64,000 nucleotides of DNA, from positions 23,327,231-23,391,230 of the forward strand of contig OX031060.1 of the NCBI GenBank assembly GCA_943736015.1. The letters run 5' to 3'. This stretch comes from Tridacna crocea (Eukaryota; Mollusca; Bivalvia; Cardiida; Cardiidae). The position numbers and the translations under genes were made by a program. The first letter of the stretch is position 1, and every line of letters begins with the position of its first letter. The notes beneath the pieces were generated by a model. The model made no database searches. It was not told where the DNA came from and was given only the letters and a program-made list of their open reading frames with translations. Of the stretch, positions 10,331 through 22,037 are shown piece after piece.

Positions 10331-11254
10331 TACGGAAATAACTAAAAGGCAAGGTGTACATGCAAAAGACAATTTACCTCTTATTTCTTTCTATCTGAAG
10401 ATGTCTTTTTAGGCAGGAGATTTCATCTCAACAAAAAAGCCCGTTTTAAATTGAAAGTTAACAAACCGAAGTTTATCGTAATATTTCCTAGAGAAGAAAA
10501 TAGTCAAGAGCGTCGGGTAAAGTCAATGGATTGAACTGCATTTGAATTGAACCAACTTGGATTAATAACCAGATTGAACCGATGGACCTGGAACAGACCC
10601 AGAAACCAGATATGACAATATTTCTTCAATCAGGTATAAATCAACAAAGATTTACATTTACCATAACCACACACTAGTTCCAAATTCGCTAGTCTGTCAG
10701 TATTTTCAGTACTTTGATAAAGGAATAGGGCTGCAAACATGTGCAAATACTCTTGAAGAATGATGTCGGAAAGAGCACATGCGCTTGACGTATAAATGCA
10801 AAAACAGGTCAAAAATTCTAAATATTTTTGCTACATGAGCCATTACGAAATTGCATATAGATTGCGTCAATATTAACCTTGATATTTAGCATTTTGAGGG
10901 GGTTTTCAGAGCGAAGAACTTCAAGCGCCTATGGAGAGAGGAACATTTCGCAACAAATGTCATGGTAATCGGTAGGGTTGCTCAGCAGATATGGCCCTTG
11001 AGTAATTTGCAATGGCTATCTCTAGAGAGCGGCTGCATGCTTTGAAATATTTTGACCTGGTCAAAGAAAACTTTCCAGATTTTCAGCAAACGGTTAGGAG
11101 TTTCTAATCAATAAGAAAAAAATTCAATTGCACTGAATGCAAAGATTGCATTTTGTCCATTATCTGGGAATTTTTCTATATATGCCGTCAACTTTGAGCG
11201 TATTTGCTTCAAAGTGACTATTCATTTATACGTTAACAATCCCGTGCAGTTCAA
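10331..11254. other. Element T interior, unassigned
   Basis: Non-coding by eye. The 60-codon frame at 10630-10812 (-) has no recognisable motif. No repeat found. Confidence 0.5.
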
Positions 11255-11303
11255 ACCCCTGTGAACTCCACTTTATAAAGTGAAAAGTGGGGTTTGCAGG
11301 GGT
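11255..11303. repeat. Short hairpin with CCACTTT stem
   Basis: ACCCCTGTGAACTCCACTTT faces AAGTGGGGTTTGCAGGGGT across a 10 bp loop. A second perfect stem, AACCGCCTC/GAGGCGGTT, follows at 11357-11380. Confidence 0.6.
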
Positions 11304-11689
11304 ATGGGCTATTTTTCTTATTTTTGTTTAAAACATACGTTTTGGTTGATCATTAGAACCGCCTCACCGAGGCGGTTTCAAAGAAACCTTAAAATCTATG
11401 TTTGGATCAGAAATAAGAAAAGATACAAAGGTTTATATTCCGAATAAATGCATCTTCTGGCACCATGTCACACAGCATTAAATTGCATAGGTATGTTAAT
11501 TAAGATAATGATTTCATATGTGATGATCAGCTTACAGTCTCATTTTGGACTCACACAACAGAATTTTAGACCTCTATAATTTCCTTATAAATTTGGACGG
11601 ATTACATGGAATTTACGTCAAAATGTTTCTCTTTCCAAGACCATTCTTCATGTTCCAAGATCATTCTAAGTTCAATTTTTTTTACTGAT

Positions 11690-12040
11690 TTGACACATAT
11701 AACACCGATTTGAGAAAAATTATTTGTTTGAGAAAATGCAAGTGTTTGCCTTTTACAAAATCATATCGGTATGCAGGATTTTAGTATCAGAAGCATGGTA
11801 TACGATGGATACCATTGCAAATATTCTCTTTGAAAGTTTTAAGTGAACAGAAAACAGCATTTTGGTTGCTATAGTAACAGAGCCATGGCATAATATCCTA
11901 CTTGCAAGGATATCCATCGTATATCATGCTTCTGACATCTGACTTCTGCATACTGCTATGATTTGTGAAAGGCAAACACTTGCATTTTCTCAACAAATAA
12001 TTTTTCTCAAATCCTTTTATTTTGTGTTATACGTGTATAT
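11690..12040. mobile_element. 350 bp foldback MITE inside element T
   Basis: Arms of about 120-130 bp (TTTGAGAAAAATTATTTG...GCAAGTGTTTGCC...TATCAGAAGCATGGTATACG) recur inverted toward 12035. The centre, near 11835-11880, is unpaired. Non-coding. Confidence 0.75.
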
Positions 12041-12811
12041 GTGTATTTCAGGTTAATGTATACTAGTTGGGCCAATTCCTGGACTTACAGTGACGCATTT
12101 TGGTGTAACGTCGAAATGCTTGAATACATATGCTGCTACTATTCGTATAAGTGCACTGCCCATCACGAAGTCATTGAACATGCGTGCTCAAGGCATCCGT
12201 CACAGGCCCTACAATTTCGTAAAAAACTCTAAATCCAGAAAATGGAAAGTTTGGCTACTTCCGTATGTTGTATGATGATCTGATTCCATTAGAGAAAGAC
12301 TGTGGGGGTGCGCAGGATCGCCTAAACCTTTGCTGTACGCATATGCAATAACTGCTATTTTCCTGCGTCACAGCTCACATGTAAACCTGATTTCGCACAC
12401 GATAACTGCAGAGTTAATAATTCCTTACAAGCTATTGGTCCAAATTGTCGAACTAAACGGTCCGCACCAAACACTAAACATTGCTATCTGCTTAACTGCA
12501 TGTTCTTGAAGAGTGCACAAACCACAGGACTTGCTTTTTACCCATGAGTAAATGCTTGTGCCAAAAAGTACGGATACACAACGGTGTTTTGCATTTATCA
12601 GGACGTACAAACTGCATGTATACATCCATTTTATTCGTTGAAATGAATGAATCATAGCACTAGTAGCGACACAATCGTCTAGACTGACATCTGAATCAAC
12701 AAAATGTAACCCTTTCGAAGGACACAATGACTGACGAAGAATGTAACAGAAATTTTATTGTTTAACTGGTTATTTCCCAGAAAAATCTGTCGGTTGCACT
12801 CTCGATCAATC
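12041..12811. other. Element T interior, unassigned
   Basis: Frames at 12041-12232 and 12425-12727 are short, overlap on several frames and show no domain. I find no repeat. It may be unique cargo or the decayed body of the element. Confidence 0.45.
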
Positions 12812-12893
12812 ATCGACAGCCGTATCCAGTAACGTCGACAACCGTATCCGGTAAACTTTCAGATCATCGACAGCAGTATCAGCGAAAACATAA
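12812..12893 (-). promoter_or_regulatory. Right subterminal motif cluster of element T
   Basis: TCGACAGCCGTAT, TCGACAACCGTAT and TCGACAGCAGTAT mirror the cluster at 8035-8105 in sequence, number and distance from the end. Confidence 0.55.
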
Positions 12894-13190
12894 AAGGTGC
12901 CATAGATGCATATAAGCGCATGCACACACACAAATAAAAGGTAATCATGTATACTTATGATATATCTGCATTGTACCGCCCTCGATTTGCCATGACACTG
13001 AATAAGAATCACGCATTTCCCCGAAAATACTTATTTTACATATTTTCACGATTAACTGCGCTCAGTGTTAAAACAGGATATTAGCCAAACTTCCTAAACA
13101 CTTAAAACAATAGCAAAATATTTCAGAAACTGCTTGAACCCAAAAATATAGAAACATACAGTAAAATTACACACTTATAGCGTATTTAAA

Positions 13191-13315
13191 TCACCTTGTC
13201 CCCCTGTCGACAGCCGTACCGCTCGGTCGAAAACCGTATTCCTCGGTCGACAGCAGCTTTACGCAGTACCAGCTCGGTCGACAGCAGAAATAGCGATTTT
13301 GGTATTACCCCCGTG
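13191..13315 (-). repeat. Right terminal inverted repeat of element T
   Basis: Inverted partner of 7599-7723, ending in GGTATTACCCCCGTG. It is followed at once by the target duplication GAAAT. Confidence 0.85.
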
Positions 13316-13759
13316 GAAATATTGTTTTCCTATCGCGATCGTGTTTTTAAGATAAGCTAACTGTAACTAGGTCAATGTTTGAGCGGGTGACAGATCGGTC
13401 TCCCTAAACACAGAACCTTACCGAACCTTACCGAACCTTACCTGACCTTATCGAACCTAAGTTTTGTTTGGGCAATACTGTGTTTGTATGACATTAAAAA
13501 GTATATTTTCTATTTCACAAACAGTTTGATAGTTATAATTGGAAAGAAAATATAGCCATTTGTGATACATGACGAAATATTTGGACCCAATTGTTCAACA
13601 AAACTAAAAACTTGCGTGACTGTTCATTCATTGCCGACAAATGTCCGTTTATGTAGACAAAATCTTACAAGGGCGACGATTTTCTCCACATATACTATTC
13701 TGGATGTTAAACGGGACAAAATGAGTCAGGTGATCAACAATATGATTCCTACTGAGCTG
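13316..13759. other. Spacer with a 10 bp tandem motif
   Basis: At about 13410-13460, GAACCTTACC-type decamers repeat four to five times. The remainder is AT-rich. A frame starting at 13562 runs into the next MITE and looks non-coding. Confidence 0.5.
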
Positions 13760-13989
13760 TTAACCCATTACCACACAATCCCTACTTTTGACGCCTCTGA
13801 GAAAGAAGCCTTCAGAAAACATTGTGGAAAAAGGAGAAAATACTGGTAACCAGCGTTTTCTCCTTTTCATACAATGTTTTCTACCCTTCACAAGACAAAT
13901 TTCAATTTTTCAGTCACTTTTATTTTGTAGTCTGCAAATGCTTTCGCTTTGGACTGTCCTAAAATTTTGTCGTTTGATAATGAGTTGAA
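13760..13989 (-). mobile_element. Family A TTAA-hairpin MITE
   Basis: TTAACCCATTACCACACAATCCC start, GATAATGAGTTGAA end. The core is GGAGAAAATACTGG/CCAGCGTTTTCTCC, with unmatched changes on the two arms. Confidence 0.85.
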
Positions 13990-14039
13990 CGATCACGTGA
14001 TTTTCATAAACGGTTTAACGCGGCCCAATGCATTGTGCC

Positions 14040-14095
14040 CTATTACAGAAATAAGTGGTTTGCGGCGCCATTGATGTTCATCATCAATATTTTCT
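14040..14095 (+). mobile_element. Family L, right block, copy 1
   Basis: TTTGCGGCGCCATTGATGTT and ATCATC...TTTCTTGT match 54832-54880. Paired with the left block at 7133, it would delimit one element now holding element T and one family A copy. Confidence 0.5.
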
Positions 14096-15117
14096 TGTAT
14101 ATAATTGTTATGGGGCTCCGAAAAGCACATCTTCTCCTTATAAAAAATAAATAATATCCTCTAAAAACGATTAAAACGACTAAGCCATGGAGGGGGGAGG
14201 GAATAAAACCCCCAAAACTTCACCATGAGCATTTTCTATCAAACATGACAAATTTCTCTAAGTATTGTCAGCTAGGGATGTGTCAACATGTGTTCTTACA
14301 GTGCTAACTATGCACAAGTCGACAACCGTCTGCGCTATGTAGGCGGTCAGAAAGTTGGAATAACCACATGAGTACCAAAATCAATAGCATCTTCTTCGGA
14401 AATACAGATTACCCGTAGCTTGGTATAAGGGGGGTTTGAATCGATGCTTCAGCATGTAAAAGCGGACCATTTACGCTGTACCAGGAAGGCCCTTGAGTCA
14501 CGAGTGCTTGGCAACCTAAGGTTTGAAACTTAGTCTGCGCAACCTTGGAAACTCTTGTTCATGGCCAAAACTTGCTGTACGAAAGCGAACCAGGACAAAC
14601 AGACAGAGCCAAAGAATAGCTAAATTTTGCCGTTTATAACTCGAAAATAAAACGGATTACCCATCACAACATGCTTGTTAATGTATGGTCGGAGAAAACC
14701 AGAACGTCTCAGTTATTGCATCGGTTGCCATGATACACGTGTCCGAAAATGCATGGAGAAGCCGGTCGATTTCAGGGACGCCATTGATCGAGACAACCTT
14801 CGTTATCTTTCGTGTATATTCGACTTACGTGTTCGAGAACGTCACGTGATAACATTGCTTACCATTATTGTTATGACGTATTACACAGGACTACTGTTTA
14901 TACTTCCAATATTTTGCCATCGGAGAGTAAGATTGCTCATTCTGAACCTGTTTGCCTATTTCGATGTAGTAAACTTTTCCTGTATTGATGATAAATAAGC
15001 GACTATCGGCCGGTGTCGTCGTTTCTGTTTACAATGTCGATAAACTTGGTTTTTCAAGCCTAGAATGGGGATAAAACGATCAGGTAAATGAAAGTTTCTT
15101 TTCGACGCATTGAATTT
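14096..15117. other. Unassigned sequence with one 107-codon frame
   Basis: The frame at 14675-14998 (+) starts MLMYGRRKPERLSYCIGCHD and ends with two hydrophobic stretches. I recognise no family, and see no convincing splice or promoter context. The rest shows no repeat. Confidence 0.4.
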
Positions 15118-15594
15118 TGACGTGGTGTTTACCACGGCGGGGAATCACGTGACACAACAAGAACAAAAATGACCCGACATTTGAAAAAATTCCCCAACTT
15201 GAGGTAAGAAAATCTTCAATAATTCCGTTAATACATGACCGATTGGAATTTGGTTTGAAGCAGAGAAGGCGGAAGGACTCCAGAGATTTGCTTGATGTGT
15301 TAGATTTTTTAAACAACACCCGATAAAAAAGTTATTGACCAGCAAACAATTTTTTTACTCTGGATAATTTGTTTGCTCGTCAATAACTTTTTTATCAGGT
15401 GTTGTTTAAAAAGTCTAACACATCAAGCAAATACCCGGAGTCCTTCCGCCTTCTCTGCTTCAAACCAAGTTCCAATCGGTCACGTATTAACGGAATTATT
15501 GAAGATTTTCTTACCTGAAGTGGGGGAATTTCTTCAAATGTCGGTCATTCTTTTTGTTGTTGTGTCACGTGATTCCCCGCCGTGGTTTACGTCA
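15118..15594. mobile_element. 477 bp palindrome, arms encode the same peptide
   Basis: Arms 15118-15349 and 15369-15594 pair across a 19 bp loop, with ends TGACGT...ACGTCA. A frame runs outward from the centre on each strand: 15145-15345 (-) and 15373-15645 (+). Both begin MLVNNFFI and share the stretches PSAFSASNQ, PIGHVLTELLKIFLP and VGEF. The arms differ at many sites, so the duplication is not recent. Element class unknown. Confidence 0.8.
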
Positions 15595-15843
15595 CTGTGG
15601 AGATTTACGAAGAAAAGTCGGCTTATCGTCGGCGATAATCGATGACGACAAAAAAGTAATGCGACAGGTAAGGATCTGTTCTAGTTTAAAATTCTTTTTT
15701 CTGTTATTGACTGGAACTTTTACGAACTGCACCTTTACATATCGTCAGTGTCATGAAAATAGTCATATTTCACATGGTTTATGAATTTAGATCTACATCT
15801 ATTTTATAAACACATCTTTTTACACTCGGACTTTATTGTGACT
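15595..15843. other. Unassigned spacer
   Basis: No gene or repeat recognised. Confidence 0.5.
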
Positions 15844-16218
15844 TTAAGATAGTACCCTGCTGAAGAAAACAGCCATTTCAACCATTATACTATCTTACAA
15901 AATGTGTTATAATTTAAAATGAGTATCATTGTACCAATTTAAACAAGCCACTTTGTGTTTTTTTTTTCGTTTTTTTTCATCTGAGAGTTATCATCTATAA
16001 AGCTAAAACCACAATATTCCCAAAGGGAGATGATAGGTACCTCCCTTTTCAGGAAACTAACAAAAGTATCAACAGTTAATTTCAAGTTCGTCATCAAAGG
16101 AATTTCTGGTGGGTTAGAAATGTGAAAAAAAAATACACCAGTATAAATCCTTATTTATCAAGTAACAAGTGATTTTATTCCATGTTGCACTAGATGCATT
16201 AGGATGGTAATACCTTAA
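15844..16218 (+). mobile_element. Family F TTAA element, copy 1
   Basis: TTAA at 15844-15847 and 16215-16218. The inner landmarks TACCTCCCTTTTCAG, AACTAACAAAAGTATC and AAATCCTTATTTATC are shared with 29049-29374 and 50987-51368. Its ends are more decayed than in those copies. The right TTAA also starts a family B fragment. Confidence 0.75.
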
Positions 16219-16262
16219 CCCTTTACTCGATAGATACTCGTTTCTACGCATTGCTTGTACGA
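16215..16262 (+). mobile_element. Family B left-end fragment
   Basis: TTAACCCTTTACTCGATAGATACTCG continues to ATTGCTTGTA, then family B similarity stops. It shares its TTAA with the family F copy. Confidence 0.75.
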
Positions 16263-16267
16263 ATACT

Positions 16268-16419
16268 AGTATACCAGTCTTCCTTTATTGAAAATGTACT
16301 ATTTGTCGTAAGGAAAGTTTTCAAACAACTGAAGTATGTACCTAGTATACCATTCTTCTTTTATTGAAAATGTACTATCTGCCTTAAGGAAAGTTTTCAA
16401 ACAACTGAAGTATGTACCT
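16268..16419 (+). repeat. 76 bp tandem duplication
   Basis: Two head-to-tail units begin AGTATACCA and end GAAGTATGTACCT, starting at 16268 and 16344. They differ at a few sites. Confidence 0.8.
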
Positions 16420-17293
16420 CTCTCATACAAGTCCTTCGACTCGAAGACAAACCTAAAATTATCCCAGAAGTATGCTCTTGAAGACCAGAGCTCTGCTGTA
16501 TCAGCGTTTTGACTCGAAAGCAAACTTACCGTTTATCCAAACAAAAATCTCCGTTCATGATGAGGCACTATAGCTCTGTTTTACAAGTATTCTGATGTGA
16601 ATGTATGCCTGTCATACCTATCATTAACTCCAACTAAAGTTCTGTGTATGCTAAGTATAAAACTCTATTTTACAACTCTTCTGATTTGCAAAGCAACCCA
16701 TCCATCAAAGCAAACGAAATTCAGACGTACTCAGTATATCACGAAAAAAGAAAGTTTTTTTTTTCTTTTTGCACGTTCAAGAACGTATATTACTCCGACA
16801 TACCAATATTTTGATTCGAAGGCAAGCCAACTACCCAGCGAACAAAGCCAAACTTAGAACTTTCAGGGCTGCTCCAAAAATGAGCTGACTCATTTCCCAT
16901 CAACACTTGCAGGGATAGTCACTTATTGTGGGAAGTTTGCAAATTTTATACATGTATCTATTTCAATAGAATATATCGAAATCTCTCTGAAAGAATTATT
17001 TTAGCTTTAAATGATATATGTACGATGCATTTGAGCCAAAGGATCTAACAGCAATAGGTGAACTAGCTGTCGTAATGTAGCTAAGATTCATTTACTTCAG
17101 CGCCTAACAGATCAATCAATCAGAAGGTTGACTCCTCTTTCAAGCGCGAAAGCGAATTCTCCGTATGGAGTGGTCCAAACCAGCGAAATTCGCACAGAGC
17201 ACACAATCACGTGACGAAACCGCAAACTTCATGATACGTACCTCCTAGCCCGTAAAAGATGTAAAAACATGGTGGTTAGTAGTGGTGCACTAA
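16420..17293. promoter_or_regulatory. Repeat-poor region, possible promoter of the 17294 exon
   Basis: No repeat is seen. It contains TGACTCA (AP-1 type) near 16888 and CACGTGAC (E-box type) near 17212, about 80 bp before the candidate start codon. No clear TATA box. Promoter status is inferred only from position. Confidence 0.3.
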
Positions 17294-17354
17294 ATGGATA
17301 CAAACAAAAATTCGGATTTACCTTTTCCAAGTTTGGAAGAATTTGTACAAAATG
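17294..17354 (+). CDS. Possible first coding exon of a host gene
   Basis: ATG at 17294 opens 20 codons reading MDTNKNSDLPFPSLEEFVQN, then one base of the next codon before GTAAGT at 17355. The exon would be phase 1. The peptide is hydrophilic and free of low-complexity bias. The donor is consensus, and the surrounding 16.9-26.5 kb is the repeat-poorest part of the window, as expected near a gene. I do not recognise the protein. An ATG 29 bp upstream, at 17265, is in another frame. No downstream exon could be identified within the window, so this could be chance. Confidence 0.35.
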
Positions 17355-18857
17355 GTAAGTTTTAATGACTTTATTTTCATTCGTACACATAGATTATATG
17401 ATTATATAAAGGTTATAGTTGAGTTTCAGTCTTTTGTTCTTTCATAGCTTTTACAAGTTTGCTTCATAACCGCGATTTCGCTCCACTCCCTTTTTTTGTC
17501 GCGCGCCTTTCAATGAATCATAAAGATCACTATGACTTACTTATTGGGGTTAAGAATGATTTCCTTTGATTACTTACGATTACTATCATCTTCCACTTCA
17601 GCTCTCTCCAATCATTTACTGTTAATTGGGCAATTTGACTCGTGATGTTTTTGAAAAAATAAGTGCGGAGTGCGGAAATTATTAAAGTTATTTAGGGGTG
17701 CATATTACTTCCCAACGCAAGTAATATATTGACAAATCTTAATATCAGTATTAATCATTTTAGGGTAAAAGTTTAATCTCACAATGGAATATTTCTCCAT
17801 GACTAGCATGGACAAGATACCAATTTCTTACTACTGAGGATAACTGCAATTCATAAGAACTAATGATGAGAGTTTGACTTGGTTATCAAGGATAATATTT
17901 TCAGTGTTCAATCCGCCATTATTGTCCGTGTTCATATTTTTAATCTTAGTAAAAATCAATAGTCCCTTTTTTCGTCCTGTACGTTTACAACAGACGTATT
18001 AACCTCTGTCCATCCTTGTCTTGTGTTTTTCTTTTTTATATCAAAATACGGCTTTGCCAACACACCCTATCCTTTATGCCAACACCGATCTGTGTTTTTC
18101 AGAGATAGAAAATGTATGCTGTATTTCGCGTAAGGTTCATTGAAAAAACAAGACTAACGTTAGCACCGATTTTACAAGTGAAACTAGTTGATAATTATGA
18201 TAATATTCTCACTCCATAGAAGAAAGAAGGGAATAGCTCCAGAATTAGTGAGTAACAATATGTTTTGTTATAATTCTTGACACCTGGCAAGGCAACACAC
18301 AATTGTATGAGACTTGCTACCTGTTAATGAGGAAATGGAAAAGATTCGATAGCTTCTTGCAAGTACACAGGCTTGTGTATATTGACAAAACAGCTGCACC
18401 CCCCCCCCACCACCACCACCACCCCACCCCTGCAAGAAAATTTTGACAACTAAAGCAAAAGAACTCGAAAAACGAATAAAAAAAATCTTGGACCTAGATT
18501 TTATGATAACATGCAGAAAAGGGTTAACGGAAATTAAATTAATAAATTGCAATTTATACTCTTTTGAAGCGATATCAGGTCACAGAGGTGATAAAATTCA
18601 ATGATAATGGGTTCAGCAATGATAAAAGTTTTGGTATCAGTCATGTAATTCATAGATAAAAAATGTATTACGGTCGAAATATAAAATCATTTCCACAAGC
18701 GTCAAACTGCAAACTCTTCGATAAAATTAAGTCATCCTTTGTTAAAAGATTAAATACATCGGCAAAAATAATCAATTCAAGTCAGACGCAATATTTTGCT
18801 GTTTGCAAATTTAGCAGGATTTTCAGGAATCGTTCTACCCCATGATTTAGTCTGCCA
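17355..18857 (+). other. AT-rich, repeat-poor tract, possible intron
   Basis: It begins GTAAGTTTTAATG. No coding signal was found. A C-rich run followed by CCACCA repeats lies at 18396-18433. Confidence 0.4.
18396..18433. repeat. C-rich and (CCA)n simple repeat
   Basis: A run of nine or ten C is followed by about five CAC triplets and CCCCACCCC. Confidence 0.85.
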
Positions 18858-19090
18858 TTAACCTTTTCGCAAACAATCAATGGTTTTTACGGGTCAGGAA
18901 TAGAAGCCTTTTGAAAAAAAAAAATGTGGAAAAAGGAGAAATTGCTGGTAACCAGCATTTTCTCCTTTTCCCTCAATGTTTTCTACCCTGTCATATAGAA
19001 AAATAATCTTTTTAGCAACTGTTAATTTGTCACCTGCAAAATGCTTTCAATTTGGTCTGGTCTAAAATTTGTCGTTTGGGAAAGGGTTAA
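18858..19090 (-). mobile_element. Family A TTAA-hairpin MITE
   Basis: TTAA at 18858 and 19087. The core GGAGAAATTGCTGG/CCAGCATTTTCTCC has one unpaired change. It is the only family A copy between 14.0 and 26.5 kb. Confidence 0.87.
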
Positions 19091-22037
19091 ACAAAATGGA
19101 AATCCGAATTCAAAAGTAGGTGATGACTGGGCTGGCATATTTCACAGAGATGCATTTCAACCCCCATTTCGAGAGCGCTGTTACATAAACGCATATAGGC
19201 AAATGTGCTATTGTTCTTTTCGCGTGTTACAAGACATATGAAGATGAAGACTTGCTTTTTACACAGTACGTAGATGCATCAAGTCCTCTTCGCCAGAGCA
19301 TGGCTCGTATTTGATTTCTTTCTATTTTTCCATTATGCCATTAATTAAAAAAAAAAGTTTTCTATGTTACTTTATCACACTGTGTCCTTGGTTGTCGTCC
19401 TGCTATACCGTGTAACCAGTTTATGAACATCTTGAATAAGACAAGATATCTTGCTTTAGATATTCCAAACATAGGTTTTTTTTTTATTTTTATTTTAATA
19501 CCTTATATGAAAATCATTTAGTTTTTATGAGATCTAAATTTTACAAAATCTCTATATGTGTTTACAAATGTAGCAGAAAAGCTTTCTGTTGATTAGAATA
19601 AATAAATAGATGAAAATTTGAATAAATAAACAAGTGAATAAATAAATACATACAGGACAAAACAAATTTTCCTACAAACTAAAATTAGTATTTGTATTAA
19701 ATCAATTTCAATCTTTATCTTTAATTCTGATAAATCGAACTATATACATACATAGGTTACGAACTAATTCGGGTGTAATATCTACATAATTGACATTAAA
19801 TCACATTTCTAATAAAAAGGCATTAATTCTAATACTATTCCTGAACGATACAACTCCTCCATTTTGTCTTTTTTTCTTCAATCGGCGCGAACGTTTCTAA
19901 GATGCCAAAGAAATAATTTTAAATACTGAAAAGCCTTCAGGAAGGAGGTCTGACGTATCAATTTTGCATAAAAATACTACTGAAATAAAAACTCATTAAA
20001 AGACAAAAAATTTTTCGTGCAATCTGGGACTTTCAAAATTCCTTTCAAGTTATTTATTTTACAGGGAAAAAATGATAGTTTATGTAGTCAGATAAATACA
20101 TTCAAAATAATTGGATGTATATATCCGTATCTGATGTTCAAAAGCGATGCCAAGAATAATGTTAGCACGGATATTTTCCAATGGTTGTCAAATTAAAACA
20201 GTTTTTGTTAAAAAAAAAAAAGAATCTTACGCGGCAAAATATATAGTAAGAATTTATCAGTACTTCTCGCGATCGAAAAATAGAATCGCTCAAAAACAAT
20301 TTTCAAGTTAAACTTGATGCACCTGAAAATTTCATGTAAACAGTAAGTTCAATATTTGTGTTCTTCCAAGTATCAAAATGTACCTGAGATTAAGAATAAT
20401 AGGTCCTAAATTCAAAAGACATCAGTTTTATTTCTAGATTTCTAAATTTAATTTTTTGCCGCAGCTTTTTCCACGTCGATTTGAATGTTAGTTTGATTTT
20501 TTTTCTTAGTCACTTGCCCTTATGTGTGTGTGATATCGTTTGCACTGTCAGGACAGAGCTCGAACAGGTTTAATTTGTATTTAATGCTTCTTTAATTATT
20601 CAAGTTTAAAATGGAACCGAAACTATCTATTTCAATGTTCTCAATATAATTTTAGCATAGTACTGATATGAGCAACATAGATTCAAGTTGAACTTCTTTC
20701 CCTCAGAATTATAGGGTTGAAGTGCAAACCCGTGTTTAACATTTACAAGGAGGACAGCGTTTGTTTATGTTTATCATGTTTTTTGTTGTGGTCACCTTTG
20801 TTTTGTCAGTAATGATTTTCACCTTGATTAACTGACAATGCTTCTGTTCTGTTTACGACGGTTGTAAACTTTCCGTTACTTTTTTTTGAATGGCAATAAA
20901 ATGTATGATCTAAAACGCAGAATTCTTTGTAATCGATCTTTTAAAACTGATATCTAATAAACTCTATCACCATTTATTGTAATTAGAAAAGTCTAAAAGT
21001 ATCCCCCCCTTCTTTCTGTGATTATTAGAAGTCTAAATATCATCTATCAATTATTTCTGATTAAAACACAAATTTTACAATATCTTGCAAAAAATTACTT
21101 GCTAAAATACATGTTCGAACCTGTTATATTTTGAAGGTATTAAAATGTGGCCTGCACCGTCTATCCTATAAGACGAATAACCACGCTTAGTTCCCCTTAG
21201 AAAGAGGCAAAAATTTATTCATGGCTCATTGCAAGTTTCAAGTCAAGACTTTTCACTTGTTGACGCTGTCCCTGCCGAAAGAGAGTTAAAAGTATGTCTT
21301 TAGGTTCGAGTGTAGATCACGAATTATTAAAAAAAGGGTTTTCTTAAAGTCCCAATTCTGGCCGAATGTATATAAGACTGGTGTAAAATACGTTTAGATT
21401 TAAGCCGTACCAATAAAAAGCATGGAAATTAATACGAAAATGACCGTGTGTTTTTTGTCGGTCCATGTCGCTTGCACAGAAAGGAGTTTCAAACCTAGGT
21501 TGAAAGTTGTCAGGTCCCTCATTCATTTGTTTACTTTTTGCCCGATTTCAATTTTTTTTGTGCCAGCGACTAATACTTGGACGACCGCATCAATAGGAGA
21601 TTATCATCTTCTTAATATTTGCCATACTTTTAGAAGGCATGATGTAATTTTACATGCATTTTAAGATCTTCAGTGTTTTACTTTTGCCCCTATTAGGCCA
21701 TTAAGACGTGTCACAAGAAGCATAGAAGCTGAAAGATAAAAGGTACTCACTGTTCAATTTTACAAAGCATTGACTAAACGATGAGGATAATATTAAACGC
21801 TGTACACATAGTGAAATTTATGATTATTCGCAGGTATTTGATTAAAATACAAAATAAATTTTGTTAGTTTAGTTTTCTTTCGTTTCCGACATGAAATAAG
21901 ATTATATTATGTCGCAGTGGATCATTTCCTGGCTTTGAATACCTTTTCTAGCATTACCAGCTGGTCAAGTGCAATTTAAAACATTTTATTTTAACTATTG
22001 TTTTTAATTGTGAAACGCCATACAAAATGGAGATAGA
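19091..22037. other. AT-rich unique sequence
   Basis: Nearly 3 kb with no MITE, SINE or LINE that I recognise, and only chance-length frames. A short GAATAAATAAA-type run lies near 19598-19650. It could be intron of the 17294 gene or intergenic. Confidence 0.5.

Larger units (their letters stand above)
7599..13315. mobile_element. Element T: 5.7 kb transposon with 125 bp TIRs
   Basis: TIRs at 7599-7723 and 13191-13315 agree at 124 of 125 positions by eye, and start CACGGGGGTAATACC. GAAAT flanks both sides (7594-7598, 13316-13320), a perfect 5 bp duplication. Inside the TIRs, CTGTCGACCGAG repeats. Further in lie mirrored clusters of ATACGGCTGTCGA at 8035-8105 and 12812-12893. No frame exceeds 109 codons, so the copy looks non-autonomous. 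Older MITEs are nested in it. CAC ends plus a 5 bp duplication recall Transib, but no transposase supports that. Confidence 0.85.

Noticed and set aside
7599-13315. Element T as a Transib or RAG-type transposon
   Set aside because: CAC ends and a 5 bp duplication fit, but no transposase-like frame is present and the end does not match a heptamer consensus well enough.
7599-13315. Element T as a Polinton
   Set aside because: Polintons are far longer, start AG, make 6 bp duplications and carry capsid and polymerase genes; none of this is seen.
14675-14998. 107-codon frame as a membrane protein gene
   Set aside because: Hydrophobic stretches alone, with no family motif, splice signals or neighbouring exons.
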